From NCBI RefSeq assembly GCF_029960665.1, contig NZ_JASBRB010000001.1, positions 248,001 through 312,000 on the forward strand: a stretch of DNA of 64,000 bases. The letters run 5' to 3'. Shown here piece by piece: positions 15,869 to 28,092 of the stretch; the first letter of the stretch is position 1, and every line of letters starts with the position of its first letter. The notes beneath the pieces were generated by a model that was not told where the DNA came from, did not search any database, and worked only from the letters and a program-made list of their open reading frames with translations. Source of the stretch: Pseudarthrobacter sp. AL07. Its GTDB lineage: Bacteria; Actinomycetota; Actinomycetes; Actinomycetales; Micrococcaceae. Position numbers and translations under genes: made by a program.

Positions 15869-17374
15869 ATGCCTGCAGAGGAAATTTCAGCACAGGGCAA
15901 GCCAGCGCAGGACACCAACCCCGCGTCCCCGCTGGCGCCTGAATGGCTCGCCGTTCCCGCGGACCTGAACGCGCTCCACGAACCAATGTGGGCGCAGGAT
16001 GTGCAGAAGAACGACGCCGGTGAGCTCGCCATCGATGGCATTGCTGTCAGCGAGCTCAAGGCACAATTCGGCACGCCGCTCTTTGTGATGAGTGAGACCG
16101 ATTTCCGGGCCCGCGCCCGCTCCTTCAAGGACGCCTTTGACGCCGCGTTTGCTGACATCTGCGGGGGAGTGGACGTCTACTACGCGGGCAAGTCCTTCCT
16201 GTGCACCGCAGTGGCTGCCTGGGTGGCGGACGAAGGACTCCGGCTGGACACCTGTTCCGGCGGCGAGCTCGCGGTGGCCGCCCGGGCCGGCATCATGGGC
16301 GAAAACCTGGGCCTGCACGGCAACAACAAATCCGACGCCGAGATTAACCGTGCGCTGGACATGAAGCTGGGCCGCATCGTGGTGGACAGCCTCGACGAGC
16401 TGGATCGGGTGGCCAAGATCGCCTCGGGCCGCGGCGACATCGCCAAGGTCATGCTGCGCCTGACGCCGGGCGTGCACGCGCATACCCACGAGTTCATCGC
16501 CACCGCCCACGAGGACCAGAAGTTCGGCCTCTCCATGGCCGGCGATTCCACGGAGCAGGCCGGACTGTCAGCAGCGGAGGAAGCCGTGGCGGCAGCCACG
16601 GGCTACGCCGGCATCGAACTGCTGGGCCTGCACTGCCACATCGGCTCGCAGATCTTCGAGCCGGACGGCTTCGAGCTCGCGGCGCAGAAGCTCCTGCGTT
16701 TCCACGCGGCCATGCAGGAAAAGTACGCCATCGTTATGCCCGAGCTGGACCTTGGCGGCGGCTACGGCATTGCCTACACCCCGGTGGACACCCCCCGCCC
16801 CGCAGCCGAGATCGCGCAGGCGATGGCCGCCGTCGTGCGTTCCACGTGTGCTGAGCTGGGGATCGCGTCACCCCGGATTTCCATCGAACCCGGACGTGCG
16901 ATTGTTGGCAGCACAACCTTTACGTTGTACGAGGTGGGCACCCTGAAAACCGTGCGGGTGGATGCCCCGGCCGGCGACGCAGCCCAGGAGAACGTTACGC
17001 ATCCCCGCCGGTATGTGTCAGTGGACGGCGGTATGAGCGATAACGCCCGCCCGGTGCTCTACGACGCGGATTATTCGGCGATTCTGGCCTCGCGCACGTC
17101 GGCCGCGGCTCCGCAGCTGTCCCGCGTGGTGGGCAAACATTGCGAGAGCGGCGACATAGTTGTTAGAGATGTATATCTGCCCGAGGACGTGGCAGCCGGT
17201 GATCTGCTTGCTGTACCGGGGACCGGCGCCTACTGCTGGGCCCTGTCAAGCAACTACAACTATCTGGCCCGGCCGGGCGTTGTCGCGGTGCGCGGCGGAT
17301 CTGCCCGGCTGATTGTCCGCGGGGAAACCGAAGAAGATCTGCTTAACCGCGACATGGGAGTGCCGAATGACTGA
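15869..17374 (+). CDS. lysA: Diaminopimelate decarboxylase
   Basis: The 501-residue PLP enzyme performs the last step of lysine synthesis, converting meso-diaminopimelate to lysine and CO2. The PLP lysine lies in YYAGKSFLC, the phosphate-binding glycine motif in LDLGGGYGIAY and the active-site cysteine in GKHCESGD. It has about 50 extra residues at the N terminus before the barrel begins, common in actinobacterial versions. The start is five bases after argS, and the 3' end overlaps hom by eight bases. The cluster couples lysine and threonine branches from aspartate. Confidence 0.96.
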   Translation: MPAEEISAQGKPAQDTNPASPLAPEWLAVPADLNALHEPMWAQDVQKNDAGELAIDGIAVSELKAQFGTPLFVMSETDFRARARSFKDAFDAAFADICGGVDVYYAGKSFLCTAVAAWVADEGLRLDTCSGGELAVAARAGIMGENLGLHGNNKSDAEINRALDMKLGRIVVDSLDELDRVAKIASGRGDIAKVMLRLTPGVHAHTHEFIATAHEDQKFGLSMAGDSTEQAGLSAAEEAVAAATGYAGIELLGLHCHIGSQIFEPDGFELAAQKLLRFHAAMQEKYAIVMPELDLGGGYGIAYTPVDTPRPAAEIAQAMAAVVRSTCAELGIASPRISIEPGRAIVGSTTFTLYEVGTLKTVRVDAPAGDAAQENVTHPRRYVSVDGGMSDNARPVLYDADYSAILASRTSAAAPQLSRVVGKHCESGDIVVRDVYLPEDVAAGDLLAVPGTGAYCWALSSNYNYLARPGVVAVRGGSARLIVRGETEEDLLNRDMGVPND

Positions 17375-18683
17375 ATTGCGAACCCTGAAGGTAGCCCTGC
17401 TGGGCTGTGGCAACGTAGGGGCCCAGGTTGCGCGGATTCTCATTGAGGACGCCGACGCCCTTGCCGCCCGTACCGGCGCGCGCCTGCAGCTCAGCGGCAT
17501 CGCGGTACGCAACGTCAATGCCAAGCGGGATGTGGACCTGCCCCAGGACCTCTTCACCACCGACGCCGACACCTTGGTCAAGGACGCCGACCTGGTGATT
17601 GAGCTCATGGGAGGGATCGAGCCTGCCCGCACGCTGATCCTCTCCGCGCTGCGCAACGGCGCCTGTGTTGTCACCGGCAACAAGGCCCTGCTCGCCCAGG
17701 ACGGCCCCACCCTCTACGAAGAGGCGGACAAGGCCGGCGTGCAGCTGTCCTACGAAGCCGCCGTGGCCGGTGCGATCCCCATCCTGCGCCCCATCCGGGA
17801 CAGCCTGGCCGGCGACCGCATCACCCGCGTGCTGGGCATTGTCAATGGCACCACTAACTTCATCCTGGACCAGATGGACTCCACCGGCGCCCAGTTCGCG
17901 GACGCCCTCGCCGAAGCCCAGCGCCTCGGTTACGCGGAAGCTGACCCTACCGCAGACGTCGAAGGCCACGACGCCGCAGCCAAGGCCGCCATCCTGGCCT
18001 CGCTGTCCTTCCACACCCGCTTTGCCCTGGAGAACGTCCACTGTGAAGGCATCACCTCCGTTAGCGCCGCGGACATCGCCGCGGCCAAGGACGCCGGTTT
18101 TGTCATCAAACTGCTGGCCATCGCCGAAAAGCTCACCGATGCCGACGGCGGAGAAGGCGTCTCCGTGCGCGTGCACCCCACGCTGCTGCCGCGCGAGCAC
18201 CCGCTGGCCGCGGTTCGCGGCGCGTTCAACGCCGTCTTTATTGAGGCGGAGAACGCCGGCGAGCTGATGTTCTACGGACAGGGTGCAGGCGGAACTCCGA
18301 CGGCATCGGCCGTGCTGGGTGACCTCGTTTCGGCCGCCCGCCGCATTGTGCTGGGTGGTCCCGGCCGCACGGAGACCACCACGGGCCACGTCCCGGCGCT
18401 GCCCATCGACGCGGTCATGACAAGCTACTACATCGGCCTGGATGTGGCTGACCAGCCCGGCGTGCTGGCCCGGATCGCCCAGCTCTTTGCGGAGCAAGGC
18501 GTGTCCATCGAAATCATGCGGCAGACCATCCACCGGGACGCAGAGTCCAACGTGGAGTCGGCCGAACTGCGGATCGTTACGCACCGCGCATCAGAGGCTG
18601 CCCTCGCAGCCACCGTCGAGGCCGTCAAAGGCCTGGACGTCATCAATTCAGTAACATCCGTTCTGCGGGTAGAAGGAGTCTAA
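17367..18683 (+). CDS. hom: Homoserine dehydrogenase
   Basis: The 438-residue enzyme reduces aspartate semialdehyde to homoserine. The N-terminal nucleotide fold has VALLGCGNVG, the catalytic domain contains the family segment GIVNGTTNFIL and a lysine-containing EGHDAAAKAA region, and a C-terminal ACT domain begins near VADQPGVLARIA, which is consistent with feedback by threonine. I start at the ATG at 17367, inside the last codons of lysA; a longer frame would intrude 54 bases further into lysA. The stop directly abuts the GTG of thrC. Confidence 0.96.
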   Translation: MTELRTLKVALLGCGNVGAQVARILIEDADALAARTGARLQLSGIAVRNVNAKRDVDLPQDLFTTDADTLVKDADLVIELMGGIEPARTLILSALRNGACVVTGNKALLAQDGPTLYEEADKAGVQLSYEAAVAGAIPILRPIRDSLAGDRITRVLGIVNGTTNFILDQMDSTGAQFADALAEAQRLGYAEADPTADVEGHDAAAKAAILASLSFHTRFALENVHCEGITSVSAADIAAAKDAGFVIKLLAIAEKLTDADGGEGVSVRVHPTLLPREHPLAAVRGAFNAVFIEAENAGELMFYGQGAGGTPTASAVLGDLVSAARRIVLGGPGRTETTTGHVPALPIDAVMTSYYIGLDVADQPGVLARIAQLFAEQGVSIEIMRQTIHRDAESNVESAELRIVTHRASEAALAATVEAVKGLDVINSVTSVLRVEGV

Positions 18684-19790
18684 GTGGCTCACCAATGGCG
18701 CGGCGTTATCCGCGAATACGCTGACCGTCTGCCTGTCACGGAGTCCACCCGGGTCATCACGCTGGGCGAGGGCGGCACTCCGCTGGTCCACGCGCAGAAG
18801 CTCTCCGAGCTCACGGGTTCCACCGTGTACCTGAAGGTCGAGGGGATGAACCCCACCGGTTCCTTCAAGGACCGCGGCATGACCATGGCCATGACGGCCG
18901 CTGTTGCGTCCGGTGCAAAGGCAGTCGTGTGCGCGTCCACCGGCAACACCTCAGCTTCTGCCGCGGCCTACGCCACGGCAGCGGGACTGAAATGCGCGGT
19001 GCTGGTCCCCGAAGGCAAGATCTCCATGGGTAAGCTGAGCCAGGCCATCGCGCACGGCGCCACGCTGCTCCAGGTGGACGGCAACTTCGATAACTGCCTG
19101 GACATTGCACGGAAGCTGGGGGAGTCCTACCCGGTGTTCCTGGTCAACTCCGTGAACCCCGCCCGCATCCAGGGCCAGAAGACGGGCGCGTTTGAGATTG
19201 TCGATTCGCTCGGCGATGCTCCGGATATCCACGTCCTTCCCGTCGGTAACGCCGGTAACATCACCGCGTACTGGAAGGGCTACAAGGAATACTCGGCTCC
19301 GTTCGAATCCGAAACAGCCGGAACCCTGCCCGCCGTGTCCACCAAAACCCCCCAGATGTGGGGCTTCCAGGCAGCCGGCGCGGCACCGTTTGTCGCGGGG
19401 CACCCGATCACGGAGCCGGACACCATTGCCACTGCCATCCGGATCGGCAACCCGGCATCCTGGGACGGTGCCATCGCGGCCCGCGACGAGTCAGGCGGAT
19501 TCATCGACGCCGTCACTGACGAGCAGATCCTCGATGCCCACCGCTGGCTGTCCGCCCGCGAAGGCGTTTTTGTGGAGCCCGGGTCCGCCGCCGGTGTGGC
19601 CGGCCTGCTCAAGAAGCATTCAGCCGGTGAAGTTCCTACCGGCAAAACGATCGTCATCACCGTTACCGGCCACGGACTCAAGGACCCCCAGTGGGCCCTC
19701 CGGACCGAGGACGGCAGTGAAGTGCAGCCCGTCAAGGTCTCCAACGACGTCGTGACAGTCGCAGCTGAACTGGGACTGGAAGAAAAGTAG
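18684..19790 (+). CDS. thrC: Threonine synthase
   Basis: The 368-residue PLP enzyme converts phosphohomoserine to threonine. The PLP lysine is in [10 protein letters not shown] and the phosphate-binding loop in [12 protein letters not shown]. Length is typical of the short actinobacterial type. The GTG start follows the hom stop with no gap (TAAGTG), so translation is probably coupled, and thrB follows two bases after the stop. Confidence 0.96.
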   Translation: MAHQWRGVIREYADRLPVTESTRVITLGEGGTPLVHAQKLSELTGSTVYLKVEGMNPTGSFKDRGMTMAMTAAVASGAKAVVCASTGNTSASAAAYATAAGLKCAVLVPEGKISMGKLSQAIAHGATLLQVDGNFDNCLDIARKLGESYPVFLVNSVNPARIQGQKTGAFEIVDSLGDAPDIHVLPVGNAGNITAYWKGYKEYSAPFESETAGTLPAVSTKTPQMWGFQAAGAAPFVAGHPITEPDTIATAIRIGNPASWDGAIAARDESGGFIDAVTDEQILDAHRWLSAREGVFVEPGSAAGVAGLLKKHSAGEVPTGKTIVITVTGHGLKDPQWALRTEDGSEVQPVKVSNDVVTVAAELGLEEK

Positions 19791-19792
19791 CC

Positions 19793-20767
19793 TTGGAAAC
19801 CACCTCGACCACCGCCGTTGACCTGCCCGTCATTGAGGCAGGACAGCGCGTCACCGTCAGAGTCCCGGCCACCAGCGCCAACCTCGGACCGGGTTACGAC
19901 AGCCTGGGCCTCGCCATGGCACTGCACGACACCCTGACAGTGGAAAGCCTCGAAACCGATGAGCTCCTGTTCGCGCTCAGCGGCGAGGGAGCGGACAGCC
20001 TGCCGCGCGACGGGAGCCACCTCGTGGTCCGGGCCATGGAGGCCGCTTTCTCGCGGCTGGGCTACCGTCACGGCGGGCTAAAAATTACGGCGACGAACGT
20101 CAATCCGCACGGCCGTGGCCTGGGGTCGTCAGCCTCGGCCGTGGTGGCCGCAGTATCCGCCGCCAACGCCATGGCGCCGGCGGCGGGGCAGCGAGGGCGG
20201 GACTGGATCCTGCAGCTCACCAGCGAGATGGAAGGCCACCCGGACAACGTCGCACCGGCGATTTTCGGCGGATTGGCGCTATCATGGCAGGACAGTGACC
20301 AGTACAGGAGCACCTGCGCCACCGTTGTTGGTTCGGTCATTCCCATCGTCGCAGTTCCTGACTTTGAACTGTCCACCGAAGCGGCCCGCGCGCTGCTGCC
20401 GGCGTCCGTGGGCCACCACGCCGCGGCGATGAACTCCGGCCGGGCTGCGCTGCTCATCCACGCGCTGACTCGGAAGCCGGAGTTCCTGCTCGCCGGTACC
20501 GAGGACTACCTCCACCAGAGCTACCGGGCCGAGGCCATGCGCCCCAGCGCCGCCCTCATCAGGGCGCTGCGCAGTGCAGGCCACGCCGCAGTGGTTTCAG
20601 GGGCCGGGCCTACAGTTCTGGTTCTCGCGGACGGCGAGGCCGAAGCCGCCGAGGTGCTTGGGTTTATTGAGTCCTTTACTGAGGCGAACACGCCGGGTAT
20701 CGGCTGGCGCGTCCTGAAGCTGGCAGTGGACGTCGAAGGTGCTAAGGTGGACTTGCACCGGCGGTAA
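19793..20767 (+). CDS. thrB: Homoserine kinase (GHMP family)
   Basis: The 324-residue kinase phosphorylates homoserine. GHMP motif 1 is RVPATSANLGPGYDSLG, the ATP-binding loop is GRGLGSSASAVVA, and motif 3 appears as VSGAGPTVLVL. I accept the TTG at 19793, two bases after thrC, because the core GHMP motif starts about 24 residues later and no ATG or GTG lies between. It is the last gene of the threonine cluster; the operon runs from argS or lysA to here. Confidence 0.94.
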   Translation: METTSTTAVDLPVIEAGQRVTVRVPATSANLGPGYDSLGLAMALHDTLTVESLETDELLFALSGEGADSLPRDGSHLVVRAMEAAFSRLGYRHGGLKITATNVNPHGRGLGSSASAVVAAVSAANAMAPAAGQRGRDWILQLTSEMEGHPDNVAPAIFGGLALSWQDSDQYRSTCATVVGSVIPIVAVPDFELSTEAARALLPASVGHHAAAMNSGRAALLIHALTRKPEFLLAGTEDYLHQSYRAEAMRPSAALIRALRSAGHAAVVSGAGPTVLVLADGEAEAAEVLGFIESFTEANTPGIGWRVLKLAVDVEGAKVDLHRR

Positions 20768-21065
20768 TCCGGCCTATCTGATCGGCAGCTGCATTCAGTT
20801 GTTAGTGATCTCCTACTGCGAAATATTTTCCGGTGCCGCCTGCTTGGTCTGTCGCAGGAATCTGCAGCTGAATTGTCTGCCCCTGAACCGTCAGTCCGGC
20901 GCCCCGCCATTAATCGGTGCGTGAGGTGAATCAGTATCCGGCCCTGTTGGCCGAAATCCAACCGGCAAGACCGAAAATGTCGGCTGCAGATCTGAACTGC
21001 AGCCCAGATCAAAATCATCGCGTCCAGCTCCCAGTCTGGACGCCGTCGAGGGGGAAGGATCCTTC
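20768..21065 (+). promoter_or_regulatory. Long structured leader of rho
   Basis: This 298-base gap has lower GC than its surroundings and no gene. A candidate promoter lies at 20799-20827 (TTGTTA, 17 bases, AATATT). Downstream are two clear hairpins, with arms at 20982-20989/20997-21004 and 21021-21027/21036-21042. They are followed by the palindrome GAAGGATCCTTC at 21054-21065, which contains the ribosome binding site and touches the GTG start. This arrangement suggests control of rho expression through its leader, as known for rho in other bacteria by different structures. Confidence 0.55.
20799..20827 (+). promoter_or_regulatory. Candidate promoter for rho
   Basis: TTGTTA (four of six consensus bases) and AATATT (four of six) are separated by 17 bases. 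This would give a leader of about 230 bases before the rho start. Confidence 0.35.
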
Positions 21066-23336
<2,271 letters not shown>

Positions 23337-23350
23337 CTGCGCTCACCGCT

Positions 23351-23384
23351 CAAAATATGCCGGCCTGATGGCCGGCATATTTTG
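23351..23384. terminator. Rho-independent terminator after rho
   Basis: Perfect 15-base arms (CAAAATATGCCGGCC and its complement) enclose a TGAT loop. A and T runs flank the GC core on both sides, so it can work in either direction. It lies 15 bases after the rho stop and isolates rho from prfA. Confidence 0.92.
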
Positions 23385-23443
23385 GGCGGTTCGTCGTTAA
23401 GTCCCATGAAACTAGACTTGTAAAAGTCGAAAGAGGTTTTGAA

Positions 23444-24517
23444 ATGTTTGAGTCCGTACAGGGCCTGCTTGATGAGCATGATGCTATCCAGGCGCAGCTT
23501 GGTGACCCTGCTGTTTATGCTGACCAGCGGCTGGCCCGGAAGCTGGGGCGGCGGTCCGCGCAGCTCAATGGCATCGTGGAGGCATACAACAAGTGGCATG
23601 CCCTGGAGGACGACCTCGCCGCGGCCAAGGAAATGGCCTCGGAGGACCCTGAATTTGCTGCCGAAGTTCCCGTGCTGGAGGCAGCGCTGGAGCAGGCTTC
23701 CGCGAAGCTGCGCAGGCTCCTCATCCCGCGGGACCCTGACGACGCCCGCAACGTGATCCTCGAGGTCAAGGGCGGTGAAGGTGGCGACGAAGCCGCACTG
23801 TTCGCCGGCGACCTCCTGCGGATGTACACACGGTACGCGGAATCCCGCGGCTGGAAGACTGAACTCATCTCAGCCAACGAATCCGATCTCGGTGGCTACA
23901 AGGACGTCCAGATGGCCGTCAAGGGCAGCTCGAACGATCCCGCCGAAGGTGTCTACGCACGGCTCAAGTTCGAAGGCGGCGTCCACCGTGTTCAGCGTGT
24001 GCCCGTCACGGAATCCCAAGGCCGCATCCACACCTCTGCCGCCGGTGTCCTGGTCCTCCCCGAGGTCGATGAGCCCGAAGAGCTGGACATCAACCAGAAC
24101 GATCTCAAGATCGACGTCTACCGCTCTTCGGGTCCCGGTGGCCAGTCCGTGAACACCACAGACTCCGCTGTCCGTATCACCCACCTCCCCACCGGCATCG
24201 TGGTGGCCATGCAGAACGAGAAATCCCAGCTGCAGAACCGCGAAGCAGGCATGCGCGTGCTCCGTGCCCGAATCCTTGCGCACCAGCAGGAAATCATCGA
24301 CGCCGAGAACTCGGCCCAGCGTAAGTCCCAGATCCGCACCATGGACCGTTCCGAGCGCATCCGCACGTACAACTACCCGGAAAACCGGATAGCGGACCAC
24401 CGCACCGGCTATAAGGCATACAACCTGGACCAGGTCATGAACGGTGACCTGGAACCGGTCATCCAGTCCGCCATCGAGATGGACGAACAGGCACGCCTGG
24501 ACGCCATCGGCGACTAG
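23444..24517 (+). CDS. prfA: Peptide chain release factor 1
   Basis: The 357-residue factor recognises UAA and UAG and triggers peptide release. The catalytic GGQ sits in [18 protein letters not shown], and the stop-codon reading loop is the [12 protein letters not shown] region, which contains the residues usually described as PxT. An AGAGG ribosome binding site precedes the ATG. The gene lies just upstream of the methylase that modifies its GGQ glutamine. Confidence 0.97.
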   Translation: MFESVQGLLDEHDAIQAQLGDPAVYADQRLARKLGRRSAQLNGIVEAYNKWHALEDDLAAAKEMASEDPEFAAEVPVLEAALEQASAKLRRLLIPRDPDDARNVILEVKGGEGGDEAALFAGDLLRMYTRYAESRGWKTELISANESDLGGYKDVQMAVKGSSNDPAEGVYARLKFEGGVHRVQRVPVTESQGRIHTSAAGVLVLPEVDEPEELDINQNDLKIDVYRSSGPGGQSVNTTDSAVRITHLPTGIVVAMQNEKSQLQNREAGMRVLRARILAHQQEIIDAENSAQRKSQIRTMDRSERIRTYNYPENRIADHRTGYKAYNLDQVMNGDLEPVIQSAIEMDEQARLDAIGD

Positions 24518-24527
24518 CCCGGGCGCC

Positions 24528-25397
24528 ATGACACTCGGGTCGGAGCAGTCCCTCGCGGCTGCCGTTAGCGAGGCCACGGCGATCCTCCTGGACGCAGGGG
24601 TCCCCAGCCCCCGCATCGACGCGGAACTTCTGGCGGACCACCTGCTCGGCGTGGGACTCGGCAGGCTCCGGGCGATGATGCTGGGGGACACTCCAGCGCC
24701 CGATGGCTATGCTGAACTTGTTGCTGAACGCGCCCAGCGGATCCCGCTGCAGCACATCACCGGCGTGGCTCACTTCCGGTATCTGGAGCTTGCGGTCGGG
24801 CCCGGCGTTTTTATCCCCCGGCCGGAAACAGAGTCCGTGGTGCAACTGGTCATCGACCACGTCCAGGGCATGGTGCACCCGCGGATTGTCGACCTGGGCA
24901 CGGGCTCGGGCGCGATTGCCGGCTCCATCGCCCACGAAGTGCCCGGCGCCGAAGTCCACGCCGTGGAGTACAGCCCGTTCGCGCACGCGTGGGCAGCCAC
25001 GAACCTGGCGCCGCTGGGCGTCAAGCTGATCCTGGGGGACCTCCGCGACGCGCTGCCGGAACTTAACGGAACCTTCGACGTCGTAATCTCCAACCCGCCC
25101 TATATTCCCGCCGAAGCCATCCCGAATGAACCCGAAGTTGCCCTGCACGATCCTCCCGAAGCCCTGTACGGCGGGGGAGCGGACGGCATGGAGCTTCCGA
25201 CGGCGGCGGCCGCCTCGGCTGCCCGGCTGCTGGTTCCCGGCGGCTACTTCGTAATGGAACACGCGGAAGTCCAGGCCGGCTGGATCGCCGGCATGATGCA
25301 GCGGACGGGTGTCTGGTCGGAGATCACCACGCACTTGGACCTCAACGGCAAAGAACGCGCCACCAGCGCTGTCCTTGCCGGTCCGCACCACGAGTGA
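24528..25397 (+). CDS. prmC: Release factor glutamine methyltransferase
   Basis: The 289-residue SAM-dependent enzyme methylates the GGQ glutamine of RF1 and RF2. The SAM motif is VDLGTGSGAIAGS and the catalytic motif is ISNPPYIP. The N-terminal helical domain that holds the release factor is present, with the FIPRPETE segment at the domain junction. I start at the ATG at 24528, ten bases after prfA, giving MTLGSEQSLAAAV. A longer frame reaching into prfA reads as an out-of-frame shadow. Confidence 0.95.
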   Translation: MTLGSEQSLAAAVSEATAILLDAGVPSPRIDAELLADHLLGVGLGRLRAMMLGDTPAPDGYAELVAERAQRIPLQHITGVAHFRYLELAVGPGVFIPRPETESVVQLVIDHVQGMVHPRIVDLGTGSGAIAGSIAHEVPGAEVHAVEYSPFAHAWAATNLAPLGVKLILGDLRDALPELNGTFDVVISNPPYIPAEAIPNEPEVALHDPPEALYGGGADGMELPTAAAASAARLLVPGGYFVMEHAEVQAGWIAGMMQRTGVWSEITTHLDLNGKERATSAVLAGPHHE

Positions 25398-25412
25398 TGA
25401 AAGAATAGGCCA

Positions 25413-26249
25413 GTGACCACAACCTACAACTGCACGTCAGAGGATCAGCGCGCCCTTGGCCTGGAGCATGCCCAGCGTGCCATCAGCGAGAAGAAGTGCG
25501 TGGTGTTCCCCACAGACACGGTCTACGGGATTGCCGCCGATGCCTTTTCGCCGCAGGCCGTCACCATGCTGTTGGCCTCCAAAGGACGCAGCCGCACCAT
25601 GCCGCCGCCGGTTCTGATTCCCCGAATCAATGCCCTGGACGGGCTGGCCACGGATATTTCCGCTGATGCCCGCAAACTCGCCGAGGCGTTTTGGCCGGGG
25701 GGCCTGACCCTGATCCTGCACGCCCAGCCGTCACTGGACTGGGACCTGGGCGAGACCCAGGGAACAGTGGCCCTGCGCATGCCCGCCGACGAAGTTGCCC
25801 AGGAACTACTGACACTGACGGGTCCGCTGGCTGTGTCCTCCGCGAACCGGACCGGCCAGCCGCCGGCGCAGACCGCCGCTGAGGCACGAGCCCAGCTCGC
25901 GGAGTCCGTGGAGGTCTACCTCGAAGGCGGTTTCCGGCCGGTGGAAGGAACTGACGCCGTGCCCTCTACGATTGTGGACGCCACCGGTCCGCTCCTGCGA
26001 GTGGTGCGCAACGGCGCCGTGTCCCTGGAGCAGCTCCGGGAGCACGTTCCGGGCGTCTTGGGCCTGGGTGAGATCCCGATGGCTGAGCCCGAGGAAGAAT
26101 CTGAACCATTCGCTCTGCCGGCCGAATCAGCCGCTGAAGAAGTAGAACCAGCGGTCGAATCTGACGCCGAATGGGACGCATCTGATGGACCTGCCGCTGA
26201 AAAAACTGTCGACGGGCCGGCCGCACCGGTCCGGGAGACTGACCGGTGA
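25413..26249 (+). CDS. L-threonylcarbamoyladenylate synthase (TsaC/Sua5 family) with acidic tail
   Basis: The first 215 or so residues form a YrdC/Sua5 domain that makes threonylcarbamoyl-AMP for the t6A modification of tRNAs. Visible motifs are PTDTVYGIA, the SKGRSRTMPPPVLIP nucleotide-binding segment, WPGGLT and VSSANRTGQ. The last 60 or so residues are rich in Glu, Asp, Ala and Pro and look disordered; short TsaC proteins lack them. It follows prmC by 15 bases and overlaps the next gene by four bases. This prfA-prmC-tsaC order is common in actinobacteria. Confidence 0.93.
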   Translation: MTTTYNCTSEDQRALGLEHAQRAISEKKCVVFPTDTVYGIAADAFSPQAVTMLLASKGRSRTMPPPVLIPRINALDGLATDISADARKLAEAFWPGGLTLILHAQPSLDWDLGETQGTVALRMPADEVAQELLTLTGPLAVSSANRTGQPPAQTAAEARAQLAESVEVYLEGGFRPVEGTDAVPSTIVDATGPLLRVVRNGAVSLEQLREHVPGVLGLGEIPMAEPEEESEPFALPAESAAEEVEPAVESDAEWDASDGPAAEKTVDGPAAPVRETDR

Positions 26250-27004
26250 GCCTGGCACGCCAGCACATCCCTGTCCTGGGCGTGGACGCCACGCCGCTGA
26301 CGGTGGACGGACTGGTTGAGGTGCTCTCCGGGTTTGTCGACGACGGGACCCTGCGCACCGTCGTCGGACATAACCTGCACAGCGTGACGCTGACCCATTC
26401 CGGCGCAGGATTCCGCTCTCTGTACGAGAACAGCGACGTGGTGCTCCTGGACGGTACACCGGTGCTGTGGTTGTGGGGCAGGACGGGAAACGCTGTCAGC
26501 CCGCTGATGGAGTACCGGCTGGGCTCGACCGACTGGCTACCGTCCCTGGGCCGGGTGGACGGCCTTGAACGGATCGCCGTGGTCGGCGCCGGCACGGAAG
26601 CCAACGCCAAAGCGGTCACACGGCTCCAGGGCATTGCCCCGGCCGCCAGCGTGACAGGGTTCCCTGGCGAAGGCTGGAACGACGACGTCGAAACCGCCGC
26701 GCTGGGCTGGCTCGTTGAGCAGCAACCCCAGCTCGTCCTGCTCGGGCTGGGCATGCCACTCCAGGAATCAGTGCTGCAGCGCCGCCTGGATATGCTCCCG
26801 CCGGCCATCTACTGCACGGTGGGCGGCGCCATCGAGCAGCTGGCGGGCGTGCAAAAACTGGCACCGCGCTGGCTGGGAAGGCTCGGGCTGGAGTGGGCGT
26901 GGCGCCTGCTGCTGCATCCGCGCAGGGTTGCGTACCGCGTTTTCGGCGAGCCGTGGGTACTCCTCTGGCTCCTTGTCCGGCGCCGGCTGCGCCGCGTGTC
27001 CTAG
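26246..27004 (+). CDS. WecG/TagA/CpsF family glycosyltransferase
   Basis: The 252-residue protein belongs to the family that adds a second sugar, usually ManNAc or ManNAcA, to undecaprenyl-PP-GlcNAc. Family landmarks are the TVVGHNLHSVTLTHS region near the N terminus, LDGTPVLW, the VVGAG nucleotide-type turn and LVLLGLGMPLQE. The GTG start overlaps tsaC by four bases. The stop overlaps the stop of the convergent GT2 gene in a CTAG palindrome. With the WecA-type gene at 28191 it could build a linkage unit for a wall teichoic or similar polymer; that pathway assignment is inference. Confidence 0.85.
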   Translation: MSLARQHIPVLGVDATPLTVDGLVEVLSGFVDDGTLRTVVGHNLHSVTLTHSGAGFRSLYENSDVVLLDGTPVLWLWGRTGNAVSPLMEYRLGSTDWLPSLGRVDGLERIAVVGAGTEANAKAVTRLQGIAPAASVTGFPGEGWNDDVETAALGWLVEQQPQLVLLGLGMPLQESVLQRRLDMLPPAIYCTVGGAIEQLAGVQKLAPRWLGRLGLEWAWRLLLHPRRVAYRVFGEPWVLLWLLVRRRLRRVS

Positions 27005-27897
27005 AACTCCTGGTCCTCAAGCGGCGCGAAGCCTTTAGCACGCAGTCCTTTCGTAAACGACCGTGCCCAGGCTAGCAGTCCAGGCAGGTCACGGCGCTTC
27101 GCAAAATAGCCAAGATAGCCGCCGACGTCGGCCACCAGCGACTTGACCCGGAAATAGCGGCGGATCAGGTACCCGCGGTTGCGGTAGTAGTAGTAACGCT
27201 TGAACGCCGAATCCGGCACAATCACATGCCAGCGTGCACCAAACACATGCTGCGTCTCGGAAAACGCATGCGGGTGGGTGATGGCGGTGGTGGTCACTGT
27301 GCCGAACCTAATACCAGCCTTGCGGAGGCGGATGGTGAAGTCCACTTCGTCGCCGCGGATAAAGAGCCGCATGTCCGGCAGGCCCACCTTGAAAAACACG
27401 TCGGACCTGATCAGGGCACCGTTAAAGAAGTGTCCGTCGTTGGGCAGGAAACCTACTTTTTCCAGTTCGGCCCGGTCGTGGGTGACTTTCCCATCCAGCC
27501 GGAAGAAAAAGGACAGCCGGTCGGGATGGCCCGGGGCAACCACCAGCGGGACCACGGCTTCAAGGTCGCGTGCCTCAGCCTCACGCAGCAGCGTGGCGAG
27601 GCACTCGGGATCTGTCGGCTCGGCGTCGTCGTCCATCATCCAGACCCATTTGGCACCGCTGGCCACCGCCTTCAGCGCGGCGAGGGCAAAGCCGCCTGCC
27701 CCGCCGAGGTTCGCTTCGGAACGGACGTAGTCAACATTTGTGTGCCGCACGGCAACATCGCGTGCGGGGTCCGTGCCGCTGTCAACAAGGCAGATGGTGT
27801 CCACTGCCGCGGACTGCGCATTAATGGCGTCCAGCAGGACGGACAGCTCTTTATGACGGTTAAATGTCACGGCGGCAACTGCAACGCGGACGGTCAT
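27001..27897 (-). CDS. Glycosyltransferase family 2 protein
   Basis: The 298-residue protein has a GT2/GT-A fold. It begins TVRVAVAAVTFNRH, a SEANLGGAGGFA segment follows, and the metal-binding motif is WMMDDDAEP. A GDEVDFTIR segment follows, then a Tyr-rich stretch (YYYYRNRGYLIRR) like that in galactofuranosyl- and rhamnosyltransferases of cell-wall synthesis. I start at the ATG at 27897, which has AAAGGAA upstream; a longer frame would add 45 residues lacking family resemblance. It is convergent with the WecG/TagA-type gene. The sugar transferred is not known. Confidence 0.87.
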   Translation of the reverse strand: MTVRVAVAAVTFNRHKELSVLLDAINAQSAAVDTICLVDSGTDPARDVAVRHTNVDYVRSEANLGGAGGFALAALKAVASGAKWVWMMDDDAEPTDPECLATLLREAEARDLEAVVPLVVAPGHPDRLSFFFRLDGKVTHDRAELEKVGFLPNDGHFFNGALIRSDVFFKVGLPDMRLFIRGDEVDFTIRLRKAGIRFGTVTTTAITHPHAFSETQHVFGARWHVIVPDSAFKRYYYYRNRGYLIRRYFRVKSLVADVGGYLGYFAKRRDLPGLLAWARSFTKGLRAKGFAPLEDQEF

Positions 27898-28092
27898 GGG
27901 GATTCCTTTCAGCATGGCCTTCAGGGGATTCCCCGCTCGCAATGCGCCAGTGTGGCGCGAGGCCATGGAGCCGTTGGCGCTAGTATCTTGACTAGAGTCC
28001 ACTGTAATACAGCCCTGTAAGGCACCAAGCACTGCCTGCTGCGTGCCCGGCGACGGAGAAGTTTCATTTATCGAAAGTCAGATTCCCCGCCA

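Noticed and set aside
14688-15986. A 432-codon open frame on the minus strand across argS
   Set aside because: It lies fully antisense to a certain synthetase gene and has no family motif.
15700-18700. Lysine or threonine riboswitch near lysA, hom or thrC
   Set aside because: The genes are spaced by 0-5 bases or overlap, so no leader long enough for an aptamer exists.
27988-28010. TTGACT and TAATAC as a promoter
   Set aside because: The boxes are separated by only 11 bases, too few for a sigma-70 type promoter.
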